DNA from: Caulobacteraceae bacterium
GTDB lineage: Bacteria; Pseudomonadota; Alphaproteobacteria; Caulobacterales; Caulobacteraceae
DNA: 64,000 nucleotides
Assembly (NCBI GenBank): GCA_947475875.1
Contig: CANJME010000016.1
Location: forward strand, 1-64,000
Reading direction: 5' to 3'
Positions 43,393 to 51,794 of the stretch are shown here, in pieces. A model generated the notes under the pieces. It was not told where the DNA came from and made no database searches. It saw only the letters and a list, made by a program, of their open reading frames with translations. Positions within the stretch are counted from its first letter, which is position 1. Each line of letters starts with the position of its first letter. Both the position numbers and the translations under genes were made by a program.

Positions 43393-44151
43393 TTACTTGG
43401 CCTCCGTCTTGGCGGCGCCAGCAGGCGCGGCGGCGGCTTTGGGGTCAGTGGCGGGTGGGGCTGCGGCCGCAGCGGCCGCGGCGGCGTCATCGGCCGCCTT
43501 TTGGTCGGCAAGCTGCTTGGCGTATTCCGCAGGCGTCAGCGAACCGAGCGGCGAAGTCTTGCATTCAGCGACCCAGTTGATCCACACCGCATGAGGCTTG
43601 CCGCAATCGAGGAAGTTGTAGGCGATCATGCGGCCGAAACCCATGATAAGCACCCACGACATCAGCGAGATCGCGCCCGAAAGCTTGGCCTTGAAGGGAG
43701 GGCTTTCGGCGGTGTCCCACTCGGACTGGTTCTTCTGCACCAGCTTGTGGAAGATGTAGACGTTGGCGATCGCGACGATGAGGAAGAACAGTTTCGCCCG
43801 GAACCAGAAATTGTGATAATATTCAGCAGGTTTAGAGAAGAACAGGATCGGCCCGCTGACCATGGCGATGATCATCGCCGCAACCGTCCAGGGCAGCAGG
43901 CGATCGCTCACCACCGAGACAGGCGTTTGGCGGAAGGTCCAGCCCAGGAGCCGCGAGTCGACCACCGCGATGGTGCCGAAAAACAGCATCAGGCTCAAAA
44001 GGTGCGTGCCCTCCAGCAAACCCCAGAAGTTCAGAGAACCCAGCAAGGTCTGGCTGTAAGACGAGTGCATGTCGTCAGCTCCCCAGTGGAATTGTATCCG
44101 CTCGAAAAAGCTGTTCAGCGGACTTGTCGCCGCTAGGAAATCATGGAGCAA
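43393..44151 (-). CDS. Membrane protein with Ala/Pro-rich tail, unknown function
   Basis: 252 residues. There are four to five membrane helices between ~45 and ~190, with His and aromatic residues at helix starts (GLLEGTHLLSLMLFFGTIAV; AEYYHNFWFRAKLFFLIVAI). A cytosolic or periplasmic tail of ~45 residues made almost only of Ala, Pro and Lys ends the protein. The helix pattern with EGTHLL resembles the DUF6644-type membrane proteins; I am not certain. It is the first gene of the two-gene operon with the 287-residue membrane protein and may form a complex with it. Confidence 0.72.
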   Translation of the reverse strand: MLHDFLAATSPLNSFFERIQFHWGADDMHSSYSQTLLGSLNFWGLLEGTHLLSLMLFFGTIAVVDSRLLGWTFRQTPVSVVSDRLLPWTVAAMIIAMVSGPILFFSKPAEYYHNFWFRAKLFFLIVAIANVYIFHKLVQKNQSEWDTAESPPFKAKLSGAISLMSWVLIMGFGRMIAYNFLDCGKPHAVWINWVAECKTSPLGSLTPAEYAKQLADQKAADDAAAAAAAAAPPATDPKAAAAPAGAAKTEAK

Positions 44152-44274
44152 GACTGGTTACCTCCCTTGCAGTGGTTCTGGCCCTTGCCGTCACTTGTTG
44201 CGCTCTGGGTTCATGGCAAGTCCCCCGTGGCGCTCAAGCGCTTAGCGCACCCGGGAGGTGACGCCAAGACCGCT

Positions 44275-44299
44275 ACGGTTACCCCTGCGCCGTAACCGT
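44275..44299. promoter_or_regulatory. Inverted repeat ACGGTTAC-N9-GTAACCGT
   Basis: A perfect eight-base inverted repeat lies 124-148 bases upstream of the 43393-44151 gene. The half-site ACGGTTAC also occurs at 27886-27893 upstream of the ECF sigma gene. It could be an operator or an RNA hairpin. Confidence 0.4.
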
Positions 44300-44325
44300 T
44301 ACTGGGGGATTTCAGGCCTGCAGCA

Positions 44326-44339
44326 TTGAGATGGATCAA
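44326..44339. promoter_or_regulatory. FNR/FixK-type binding site (TTGAGATGGATCAA)
   Basis: It matches the consensus TTGAT-N4-ATCAA at nine of ten positions. It lies 175 bases before the membrane-protein operon (minus) and 81 bases before the TIGR02301 gene (plus). This suggests control by oxygen limitation. Confidence 0.5.
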
Positions 44340-44419
44340 TGTCGCCCCTTTGACATTTGGATCGCAACCGCTGGGCGAAGGTCGATGACAATGGCTCCTT
44401 GCGAACCTATGTCCTGATT

Positions 44420-44782
44420 ATGCGCGCTGTACTTTGTTTCATTGTGGTCCTTGCCTTCGGCGGTTCCGCCCAGGCTCAGTCTCGCCCGGCGCCCGATCGC
44501 CAGGGGCTGGTCGACCTTTCCCGGGTGATGGGCGAATCGCACGCGCTGCGACAGCTTTGCCGGGACGTGGCCGACACCTTCTGGCGCGACCGCATGAAGG
44601 CCATGGTTGTCGCCGAACGGGCCGAGCCTGTGCTGGAAGACGCGATGATCGCCGCCTTCAACACTGGCTATGAGGTCCGGGAGCGGCAATTTTCCTCATG
44701 CAACGCCGCCGCGCACCAGGCTGAGGCCCAGGTTTCCGCCAAGGGACAGACCCTGGCCCGCCGCCTCGCAAAGCCGGGTTGA
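44420..44782 (+). CDS. TIGR02301-family exported protein
   Basis: 120 residues from ATG 44420. A signal peptide (MRAVLCFIVVLAFGGSAQAQ) is followed by a helical domain with GLVDLSRVMGESHALRQLCR and FWRDRMKAMVVAE, the pattern of the TIGR02301 family. These are short periplasmic proteins found across alphaproteobacteria with no known function. A longer frame from 44357 exists, but it would bury the signal peptide. It is a single gene upstream of the stomatin/NfeD pair, 67 bases away. Confidence 0.85.
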   Translation: MRAVLCFIVVLAFGGSAQAQSRPAPDRQGLVDLSRVMGESHALRQLCRDVADTFWRDRMKAMVVAERAEPVLEDAMIAAFNTGYEVRERQFSSCNAAAHQAEAQVSAKGQTLARRLAKPG

Positions 44783-44849
44783 TCCCCACCCGCTGGCACA
44801 CCAAATAAGCTCAAGCTAGGGTTACGCCTGAAACCCGTGGGAGGCTGCC

Positions 44850-45806
44850 TTGATACCATCCGCCGTACTTGTCGTCGTCCTGGTCTTTGCCCTGTTCGTC
44901 GTCATGGGAGCGATCAAGATCGTGCCCCAAGGTTATGAGTATACTGTCCAGCGCTTTGGCCGGTACACCCGGACCTTAAAGCCGGGCCTTACCTTCCTGA
45001 TGCCGTTCTATGAAGGCGTCGGCCGCAAGGTGAATATGATGGAGCAGGTGCTCGAAGTGCCGCGTCAGGACGTGATCACCAAGGACAACGTCACCGTTCA
45101 GGTCGACGGAATCGTCTTCATCCAGGTGATCGACGCCTCTCAGGCCGCCTACCGCGTCAACAACCTCAACTACGCCATCTCGCAGCTGACCATGACCAAC
45201 CTGCGCACAGTTGTCGGCTCGATGGATCTCGACGAGGTGCTGTCCCAGCGCGACGCCATCAACACGCGCCTCTTGGGCACCATCGACCAGGCGACCCACC
45301 CGTGGGGCGTCAAGTGCATGCGCATCGAGATCAAGGATCTGGCCCCGCCGCCCGATATCACCAACGCCATGGCCCGCCAGATGAAGGCCGAACGCGAAAA
45401 GCGCTCGCTGATCATCGAGGCCGAAGGCGACCGCCAGGCCGCCATCACCCGGGCCGAAGGCTCCAAACAGTCCGCCATCCTCGAAGCTGAAGGCCGCCGC
45501 GAAGCCACCTTCCGCGACGCCGAGGCGCGCGAGCGCTCCGCCGACGCCGAGGCCAAGGCGACCACCGTGGTCTCGCAAGCCATCGCCAAGGGCAACGTCA
45601 ACGCCATCAACTACTTCATCGCCCAGAAGTACGTCGAAGCGTTCGGCAAACTGGCCGAATCCCCGAACCAGAAGACCGTTATCGTGCCGGCCGACATGAG
45701 TTCGCTGATCGGCTCGATCGCCGGCATTTCGGAACTGCTGAAGGGCAATCAGGGCGGAGCTCCCCGGCCCCCGGCGCCCAAGACGAGCGTTCCCAAGGGA
45801 GGCTAG
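44850..45806 (+). CDS. Stomatin/prohibitin-family SPFH membrane protein (QmcA-like)
   Basis: 318 residues. An N-terminal membrane helix (SAVLVVVLVFALFVVMGAI) precedes an SPFH/Band 7 domain (IVPQGYEYTVQRFGRYTRTL, KPGLTFLMPF). An alpha-helical region follows with KRSLIIEAEGDRQAAITRAE, which oligomerises members into rings. It is the stomatin type that pairs with NfeD, encoded three bases downstream, in membrane quality control. It starts with TTG preceded by GGGAGG. This is a housekeeping SPFH gene, separate from the three unusual SPFH genes at 29914-34036. Confidence 0.93.
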   Translation: MIPSAVLVVVLVFALFVVMGAIKIVPQGYEYTVQRFGRYTRTLKPGLTFLMPFYEGVGRKVNMMEQVLEVPRQDVITKDNVTVQVDGIVFIQVIDASQAAYRVNNLNYAISQLTMTNLRTVVGSMDLDEVLSQRDAINTRLLGTIDQATHPWGVKCMRIEIKDLAPPPDITNAMARQMKAEREKRSLIIEAEGDRQAAITRAEGSKQSAILEAEGRREATFRDAEARERSADAEAKATTVVSQAIAKGNVNAINYFIAQKYVEAFGKLAESPNQKTVIVPADMSSLIGSIAGISELLKGNQGGAPRPPAPKTSVPKGG

Positions 45807-45809
45807 GCC

Positions 45810-46262
45810 ATGACGATGATCGCCGACTTCTACACAAACCATCCCATGTGGACCTGGCTGTCGATCGGCGCGGTCCTGCTGACCATCGAGGTCATCACCG
45901 GCACCGGCTGGCTGCTGTGGCCGGCGGGCGCCGCGGCGGTGGTGGCGGTGATCGCCGTCGTCACCCGCGCCCTGGGCCTGCCCGGCGAGATCGTGGTCTT
46001 CGCGTTGCTTTCCATCGCCACCAGCCTGACGGCCCGGCGGTATCTCAAGACCGCCGATGTCCAGCCCGGCCAGAACGTCAACGACCGCGCCCACACCCTG
46101 ATCGGCAAGACAGGCCAGGTGACCGGGACTAACCCCGGCCACATCCGCGTCCTCGTCGACGGCGCCGAATGGGAGGCCGAAGGCGAAGGGCTCGAAGCCG
46201 GCGCCACGGTCCAGGTGGTCAAGGTGCTGGGCGGCGCGCGGTTGGCGGTAAGGGCGGTTTAG
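45810..46262 (+). CDS. NfeD-family membrane protein (short form)
   Basis: 150 residues: two to three membrane helices (~15-75) followed by a C-terminal OB-fold domain (LIGKTGQVTGTNPGHIRVLV, DGAEWEAEGEGLEAGATVQV). Short NfeD proteins lack the serine-protease domain and act as partners of the neighbouring stomatin. It starts three bases after the stomatin stop codon, a classic two-gene operon. The next gene begins two bases after this stop. Confidence 0.92.
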   Translation: MTMIADFYTNHPMWTWLSIGAVLLTIEVITGTGWLLWPAGAAAVVAVIAVVTRALGLPGEIVVFALLSIATSLTARRYLKTADVQPGQNVNDRAHTLIGKTGQVTGTNPGHIRVLVDGAEWEAEGEGLEAGATVQVVKVLGGARLAVRAV

Positions 46263-46264
46263 GC

Positions 46265-47431
46265 ATGCGCCTTGCGCTGGCGGAAGCCTTGCTGATCTTC
46301 GGCCTGTCCTTGGGCGCAGGCGGCGCACTTGCGGCTCGCCCTTCGGCTGCGAAACTCGGCTTCGATTGCACTAAGGCCGGTAACGCGGTGGAGCGAAAAA
46401 TTTGTGCCGAGCCAATCTTGGTTCAGTTGGAAATCAGGCTCACGCGACTCTACCGCGAAGCGACGGAAACTCAGCCGCCGCAGCTGGCGCGGCTGCGACG
46501 GGATCAACTGACCTGGCTGCATGATCGCGATCAATCCTGCGCCGTTGGACCTGACATGGCGCCGTGCATCGACGGCTATTACCGCAACCGCCTCGACGCC
46601 CTTCGCGCCGAATTGCATGAACGTGACCTCAGCATCGGGCATGCTGCCGCCAGCGGCCGCTATGGCGACTTTGTAGGCCTGTGGCGGGTAGTGGGCGTAA
46701 CCGGGGCCCCCGACGCCGGTGAGGTGGTGGATTTTAGCGAGGACGATCCGCAGTACATGGGCCTGGAACTGTCGGCCAACGGCGGATTCCTGCGCTGGCG
46801 AAACGGCTCGCGCGATAACGGAACGCAAGTCGCCTGCGAGGGCCCGTCGTTTGCGCCAAGGTCAGTCAAGACGCCGCTGCGCGCCGGGTGGAAGGCTGTG
46901 ATTCTGCATTGCCGGGATGGCGACTGGGACAAGGACGAGGGGGCGTTCACGCTTAAGAACGCCGATCTGGCCGAATTGGAGTGGGAAGATGGGGCGCTGC
47001 TGACCTTGGCCCGCGTACGGTCCGGCGATCTGGCGCCGCCCACGCCTCATAGCGCGCCGCCCATCCCGAATGATTCTTCATACACTTCGCAGCTAAGCGT
47101 CGCGGACAAGGCTTTCTTCACGGCCTTCCAGATTGCGGTCCGCCAGGGTGATCGCGCCTGGCTGGCCACCCACAGTTTCCCGGACCTGAGCGTGTTGCGC
47201 GCCAAGGGCGCCTCGCACACCTATTCTCCGGACGAAATCCTCGAGGCCTACGACTGGATCATCACGCCGGACATCAGAGGCATCATCCTGGCCCAAAAGC
47301 CCGACGATCTCTTCAAGCGGGACATGGGTGTGATGGTCGGCAACGGCCAAGTGTGGTTCGACAAGACCCTAAAGGGCGAAACCTGGGTCTACGGGATCAG
47401 AAGCATTATTCAAAACGCGCCCAAACCTTGA
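46265..47431 (+). CDS. Exported protein with LprI-like (DUF1311) N-terminal domain
   Basis: 388 residues. A signal peptide (ALLIFGLSLGAGGALAA) is followed by a Cys-containing domain FDCTKAGNAVERKICAEP ... LRRDQLTWLHDRDQSC, the pattern of LprI/DUF1311 proteins, some of which inhibit lysozyme. The remaining ~270 residues, including a lipocalin-like stretch around VGLWRVVGVTG and a C-terminal part with SQLSVADKAFFTAFQIAVRQ, were not recognised. Periplasmic location is expected. The ATG at 46265 directly follows the nfeD stop, so it may be read with that operon. Confidence 0.78.
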   Translation: MRLALAEALLIFGLSLGAGGALAARPSAAKLGFDCTKAGNAVERKICAEPILVQLEIRLTRLYREATETQPPQLARLRRDQLTWLHDRDQSCAVGPDMAPCIDGYYRNRLDALRAELHERDLSIGHAAASGRYGDFVGLWRVVGVTGAPDAGEVVDFSEDDPQYMGLELSANGGFLRWRNGSRDNGTQVACEGPSFAPRSVKTPLRAGWKAVILHCRDGDWDKDEGAFTLKNADLAELEWEDGALLTLARVRSGDLAPPTPHSAPPIPNDSSYTSQLSVADKAFFTAFQIAVRQGDRAWLATHSFPDLSVLRAKGASHTYSPDEILEAYDWIITPDIRGIILAQKPDDLFKRDMGVMVGNGQVWFDKTLKGETWVYGIRSIIQNAPKP

Positions 47432-47454
47432 ATTGGTTATAATTGAACATCGAA

Positions 47455-47901
47455 CTAGCGCGTTTCGGTCAGCCATCCGCGCAACGCGTTCAGGAACGGC
47501 AGGGCGTCCTGGAACTCCCCGGGGGTGAAGGCTTCGCGCAGGGAATCCATCATCGGGCGCAGGCCCTGAACCGACCGCTCCCACGCCGCACGACCCTCGT
47601 CGGTGATGACCACCTTCTTGCGGCGGGCGTCGGCGGGATCGATGGTCACGGCAATCAGGGCCCGGCCTTCCAGCCGTTGCAGGATATTGGTCATCGCGCC
47701 CTTGGTGACCATGAATATCCCCGTGAGTGAGGCGGGCGTTTCCTCACGGCCATGCGTAGCCAGGTGATTCAGAACGGAAAACTGCGCGCTGGTCAGGCCT
47801 GTGGGCAGCAGCCGGTCGATCATGGTGGTCGCCAGCTGATCGATCAGGCCGATCTCGGCGAAGACCTCGACATCAGGACGCTGGGAGAGCGCGCGGGGCA
47901 T
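47455..47901 (-). CDS. MarR-family transcriptional regulator
   Basis: 148 residues. The winged helix-turn-helix is recognised from TSAQFSVLNHLATHG, SLTGIFMVTKGAMTNILQRL (recognition helix) and the wing GRALIAVTIDPADARRKKVV, flanked by dimerisation helices. A repressor of this kind usually binds a palindrome near its own gene. Such a palindrome (GATAGTTC-N6-GAACTATC, 47960-47981) lies about 60 bases upstream, so autoregulation is likely. The ligand and other targets are unknown; the neighbour upstream is rnhA. Confidence 0.93.
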   Translation of the reverse strand: MPRALSQRPDVEVFAEIGLIDQLATTMIDRLLPTGLTSAQFSVLNHLATHGREETPASLTGIFMVTKGAMTNILQRLEGRALIAVTIDPADARRKKVVITDEGRAAWERSVQGLRPMMDSLREAFTPGEFQDALPFLNALRGWLTETR

Positions 47902-47959
47902 CACTGTTCAGCCGTAAACCAATTGCAGCGGGCGGTCAAGTTTAAGGCTCAACACTAAG

Positions 47960-47981
47960 GATAGTTCTATATTGAACTATC
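47960..47981. promoter_or_regulatory. Palindromic operator, probably for the adjacent MarR regulator
   Basis: GATAGTTC (47960-47967) and GAACTATC (47974-47981) form a perfect eight-base inverted repeat with a six-base AT-rich centre. It overlaps the last codons of rnhA and lies 59-80 bases before the marR-type start. The size fits MarR sites. Confidence 0.65.
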
Positions 47982-48446
47982 CGGGAGTTTTCCGTCCTCG
48001 ACATACTCACCCAACATCTCTTCCATCCCCCGGCGGGCCAGCCCGTCAGCCCGTTCGTTGTGCTCATGCCCGGCGTGGCCCTTGACCCATCGCCAGTCGA
48101 CCTCATGCCGCGCCCGCGCCAGATCCAGCCTGCGCCACAGGTCCTCGTTCTTGACCGCGCCCCGCGAGGTGGTCTTCCAGCCGCGCGACTTCCAGGTCGA
48201 CAGCCATTGGGTGATGCCGGTCTTCACATACTGGCTGTCGGTGTGCAGCTCGACCCGGCAGGGCTTTTTCAGGCTTTCCAGCGCCTCGCAGGCCGCGGTC
48301 AGCTCCATGCGGTTATTGGTGGTGGCAGGCTCGCCGCCGCAGATTTCCTTCTCGTGCTCGCCATAGAACAGCACCGCGCCCCAGCCGCCCGGGCCGGGAT
48401 TCCCCCGACAGGCGCCGTCCGTGTAGATCAGCACCTTCGGGGTCAT
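47967..48446 (-). CDS. rnhA: Ribonuclease HI
   Basis: 159 residues. It degrades RNA in RNA-DNA hybrids, including Okazaki primers and R-loops. Catalytic acidic residues are visible in [20 protein letters not shown] (Asp10), [12 protein letters not shown] (Glu), [11 protein letters not shown] (Asp) and [11 protein letters not shown] (Asp). Length matches E. coli-type enzymes. Its start overlaps the thrB stop by four bases. The adjacency thrB-rnhA is known in Caulobacter-type genomes. Confidence 0.97.
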   Translation of the reverse strand: MTPKVLIYTDGACRGNPGPGGWGAVLFYGEHEKEICGGEPATTNNRMELTAACEALESLKKPCRVELHTDSQYVKTGITQWLSTWKSRGWKTTSRGAVKNEDLWRRLDLARARHEVDWRWVKGHAGHEHNERADGLARRGMEEMLGEYVEDGKLPDSSI

Positions 48447-49399
48447 GAAAACCCGAACAGCGAAACGCCGGCCCGGTGAACCGCCAGCTTGCGCTCATAT
48501 TCCAGCGGATCCTTTGGTGTAATCAGGGCGCCTTTCGCCGGGTGCGCCCAGTCGGCCAGGCGCGTCAGGAAGAACCGCATCGCCGCACCGTGGGCGAGCA
48601 AGGGCAGGGCGTCGTGTTCGACGCGCGACAGGGGCCTTCTCTCCTCGTAGCCGGCGATCAGGGCCTGGGACTTGGTAATGTTGAATGAGCCCTCGGCCTC
48701 GAAACACCAGGCGTTCAGCGTCACCGCCACGTCGTAGGCGAGCGCATCGGTGCAAGCGAAATAGAAATCGATGGCCGCGGCGAAGGTCCGGTCGCGGAAG
48801 AAGACGTTGTCAGGGAAAAAGTCGGCGTGGATTGTGCCCTGCGGCAGATCGGCCGGCCAGCCGGCGGCCAGCCGCTCCAGGTCGCCGTCGATGGTCGCCA
48901 CCAGCCCGGGCTTGAGCCGCTCGGCCGCCGCGCCCAGGTGAGCGAACATCCTCGCCCAATGATCATGGCCCAGAGTGTTGGCCCGCCGCCCCGGATAGCC
49001 CGCCGCCGCCTCATGCAGCCAGGCCAGGCCCCTGCCCACTTCCCTGCAAAGGCCCACATCAGCGCGCGTCGCCGACATGCCGGTCAGGAAGGTGGCGAGC
49101 GTCGCGGGCTTGCCGCCGATCGTGCGCAGGGCCTCGCCGTCACGGCCCGGCACGGGGGCAGCCGACGGATAGCCTGCGTCCGCCAGCCAGCGCATCAGAC
49201 CCAGGAAATAGGGCAGATCGGCGGCGTCGACCCGCGCCTCATAGACCGTCAGGATAAAGCGGCCTTTCTCCGTTTCCAGCAGGTAGTTGGAATTCGACAC
49301 CCCCTCGGCGATGCCCTTGAACGCCAGCGGCCGGCCGATGTCGTACTCGGCCAGAAACGCTTCCAGCGCCTCGTCATCGATGTGGGTGTAAACCGCCAT
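48443..49399 (-). CDS. thrB: Homoserine kinase, ThrB type II (aminoglycoside-phosphotransferase fold)
   Basis: 318 residues. It phosphorylates homoserine in threonine synthesis. The sequence begins [20 protein letters not shown] and has the ATP-binding [20 protein letters not shown], a catalytic loop [16 protein letters not shown] (residues ~188-203) and the metal-binding [13 protein letters not shown]. The fold is that of APH-family kinases and is the usual ThrB form in alphaproteobacteria. It overlaps rnhA by four bases; the two are cotranscribed. Confidence 0.95.
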   Translation of the reverse strand: MAVYTHIDDEALEAFLAEYDIGRPLAFKGIAEGVSNSNYLLETEKGRFILTVYEARVDAADLPYFLGLMRWLADAGYPSAAPVPGRDGEALRTIGGKPATLATFLTGMSATRADVGLCREVGRGLAWLHEAAAGYPGRRANTLGHDHWARMFAHLGAAAERLKPGLVATIDGDLERLAAGWPADLPQGTIHADFFPDNVFFRDRTFAAAIDFYFACTDALAYDVAVTLNAWCFEAEGSFNITKSQALIAGYEERRPLSRVEHDALPLLAHGAAMRFFLTRLADWAHPAKGALITPKDPLEYERKLAVHRAGVSLFGFS

Positions 49400-49501
49400 G
49401 TCCCCTAGTCACCGAGCCCGGGGGCCGGGTCAAGCTGGCACTAGTCAGTGACGCCATCGGCGGACTAGACTTGCACAAAGACTTTCCTGGGGAGGAAACC
49501 A

Positions 49502-51697
49502 ATGAACACCAAACTGCGCAACGCGCTCGTCATGGGCGCGGGTCTGACCGCCATTGCCGCCGTCACCTTCGCCGGCGCCGGCCAGTCGGCTGAATCCAGA
49601 CTGACCGTAAGCGTTTTGTCCTCGCGGCCCGACATGGTCTCGGGCGGCGATGCGCTCATCGAAGTCAGCGCCCCGGCCGGAACCACGGCGGTCGCCGTGA
49701 CCGCGGCCGGTAAGGAAGTCAGCGGGCTCACGGCCGGTCCCAACTCCAACACCTGGCGCGGCGTGGTCTCGGGCCTGGCGCTCGGCAAGAGCGACATTGT
49801 CGCCAGGGCCGGCGGCAAGAGCGCCAAGGTCACCGTCACCAACTATCCGATCACCGGGCCGATCCTGTCGGGTCCGCACATGAAGCCCTACGAGTGCAAG
49901 ACCGAGGCCTCGGGCCTGGGCAAGGCGCTGGACGCCGACTGCTCGGTCGCCACCCGGACCGACTATTTCTACCGTTCAACCGATGGCTCGGCGACGCTGA
50001 AACCCTGGCCAACGGGCGCCCGGCCGACCGATATTCGCACCACCACCACCATCGACGGCAAGACCGTGCCCTATATCGTCAAGATCGAGAGCGGCACGAT
50101 CAACCGCACGATCTACCGCATCGGCATGCTCGATGATCCGGCGACGCCGGCCAAACAGGATGGCTGGAACGGCCGCTTCGCCGTTTCGTTCGGCGGCGGC
50201 TCGGGCACCAACTACAACCAGGGCTCGAACAGCGTCCAGAACGGCTACAGCGACCTCTATTTGTCGCGCGGATTCGGCTACATGGTGGCCACCGAACTGG
50301 TGAATGGCCTGCACGGCAATGCGGTGCTGCAGGGCGAGACGCTCGCCATGCTGAAAGAGCACTTCATCGAGGAATATGGCCCGCCGAAATGGACGGTCGG
50401 CACCGGCGGTTCAGGCGGGGCGATCCAGCAGCTGCTGCTCACCGAAATCTTCCCCGGCCTGCTCGATGGTCTGCAGCCCTCGCTTTCCTTCCCGGATTCG
50501 TCCATGCACACGGCCGACTGCGGCATCCTGCAGAACTATTTTGAATCCCGCCCTGAGTGGACGCCCGACAAGCAGGCGGCCGTCACCGGCTTCACGCCCG
50601 GCACCTGCACGGCCTGGAAGAACAGCTTCGTCAACGTCTCCAAGGCCAACTACAAACCTGGCTGCGGCCTGACCGACCTGTCGCTGACCTATGATGCGGT
50701 CACCAATCCCAGGGGCGCCCGCTGCGCCAGCCAGGAAATGCGCATCAACATCTATGGCAAGGATCCCAAGACCGGTTTTGCCTACAAGGGCATCGACAAC
50801 GTCGGCCTGCAGTATGGCCTTAAAGGCCTCAACGACGGCAAGCTGACCGTCGATGAGTTCCTCGACATCAATGAAAAGGTCGGCGGCTATGACCTCGACG
50901 GCAGCTTTGTCGCGCAACGCTCGGTCGCCGACATGCCAGCCATCCGGGCCATGTACAAATCCGGGTTGATGAACTCGGGCGGCGGGGGCCTCGGCAATGT
51001 GCCGATCATCCATTCGCGCACCTACAACGACGCGCGCGGCGACATCCACGACCGCCACCGCGACCTGACCATCCGCGCCCGCCTGGATCGGGCCAACGGC
51101 CGCCACGACAACGAGGTGATCTGGGTCTACGGCGCCGAGGCTGCGGCGGCTGCTCCGGCGGCCAGCGCAGGCCGAGGCGGAGCTGCCGCGGGACGAGGCG
51201 CTGCCGGACGTGGTGGGGCCGCGGCGCCTGCAGCTGGCGCGGCTGGACGGGGCGGTGCGGCCGCGCCGGCGGCTCCGGCCGGACCCAATGTGGCGGCGCT
51301 CTCGCTTGACGCCATGACCAGATGGCTCGACGCCATGATCGCCGATCCGGGCCCGCTCAACACCGACAAGGTTGTGCGCCACAAGCCGGCCGAGGCCACC
51401 GACGCCTACTGGAACGCCAGCGGGGTAAAGGTCGCCGAGACCGCCACCTTCGAAGGCGACACCGGCTATAACCGCACCTATCCCATGCACTGGGAACCCA
51501 GGCTGGTCGCCGGCGCGCCGCTGACCAACGACATCATCAAGTGTCAGCTGAAGCCCATCAGGATGGCCGACTACAAGGCCAGCTTCACCGCCGAACAGGC
51601 CGCCCGCCTGAAGCGCATCTTCCCAGCGGGGGTCTGCGATTTCTCCAAGCGCGGCGTCGGTCAGGTCAAGTTCGGCGGAACCTGGCAGCGGTATTGA
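49502..51697 (+). CDS. DUF6351-family exported protein, first of three (predicted hydrolase)
   Basis: 731 residues. A signal peptide (ALVMGAGLTAIAAVTFAGAG) is followed by an immunoglobulin-like start (VLSSRPDMVSGGDALIEVSA, which names the family) and a central alpha/beta-hydrolase-like region. There WTVGTGGSGGAIQQLLLTEI provides a possible nucleophile Ser, followed by FPGLLDGLQPSLSFPDS. Many paired Cys suggest disulphides. Unlike its two neighbours it has an Ala/Gly/Arg-rich linker at ~residues 545-600 (repeats of AAGRGGAAAPA). Substrate is unknown; resemblance to oligomer hydrolases is inference. It starts with ATG after GGGGAGG. Confidence 0.82.
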   Translation: MNTKLRNALVMGAGLTAIAAVTFAGAGQSAESRLTVSVLSSRPDMVSGGDALIEVSAPAGTTAVAVTAAGKEVSGLTAGPNSNTWRGVVSGLALGKSDIVARAGGKSAKVTVTNYPITGPILSGPHMKPYECKTEASGLGKALDADCSVATRTDYFYRSTDGSATLKPWPTGARPTDIRTTTTIDGKTVPYIVKIESGTINRTIYRIGMLDDPATPAKQDGWNGRFAVSFGGGSGTNYNQGSNSVQNGYSDLYLSRGFGYMVATELVNGLHGNAVLQGETLAMLKEHFIEEYGPPKWTVGTGGSGGAIQQLLLTEIFPGLLDGLQPSLSFPDSSMHTADCGILQNYFESRPEWTPDKQAAVTGFTPGTCTAWKNSFVNVSKANYKPGCGLTDLSLTYDAVTNPRGARCASQEMRINIYGKDPKTGFAYKGIDNVGLQYGLKGLNDGKLTVDEFLDINEKVGGYDLDGSFVAQRSVADMPAIRAMYKSGLMNSGGGGLGNVPIIHSRTYNDARGDIHDRHRDLTIRARLDRANGRHDNEVIWVYGAEAAAAAPAASAGRGGAAAGRGAAGRGGAAAPAAGAAGRGGAAAPAAPAGPNVAALSLDAMTRWLDAMIADPGPLNTDKVVRHKPAEATDAYWNASGVKVAETATFEGDTGYNRTYPMHWEPRLVAGAPLTNDIIKCQLKPIRMADYKASFTAEQAARLKRIFPAGVCDFSKRGVGQVKFGGTWQRY

Positions 51698-51794
51698 CGC
51701 CCTCTCCCTTCTCTTTCGAAGGGAAAGGGAATTGAGCTTTGCCGCTGCTCGGGTCTAAGCTTCCCCAAAAGACCATTCCTGGGAGGGATGACCC

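Noticed and set aside
40971-44151. Reading the island as the known transmissible locus of stress tolerance (heat resistance)
   Set aside because: It shares an FtsH gene in concept, but the sHSP, ClpK, HdeD, KefB, PsiE and DegP genes that define that locus are absent.
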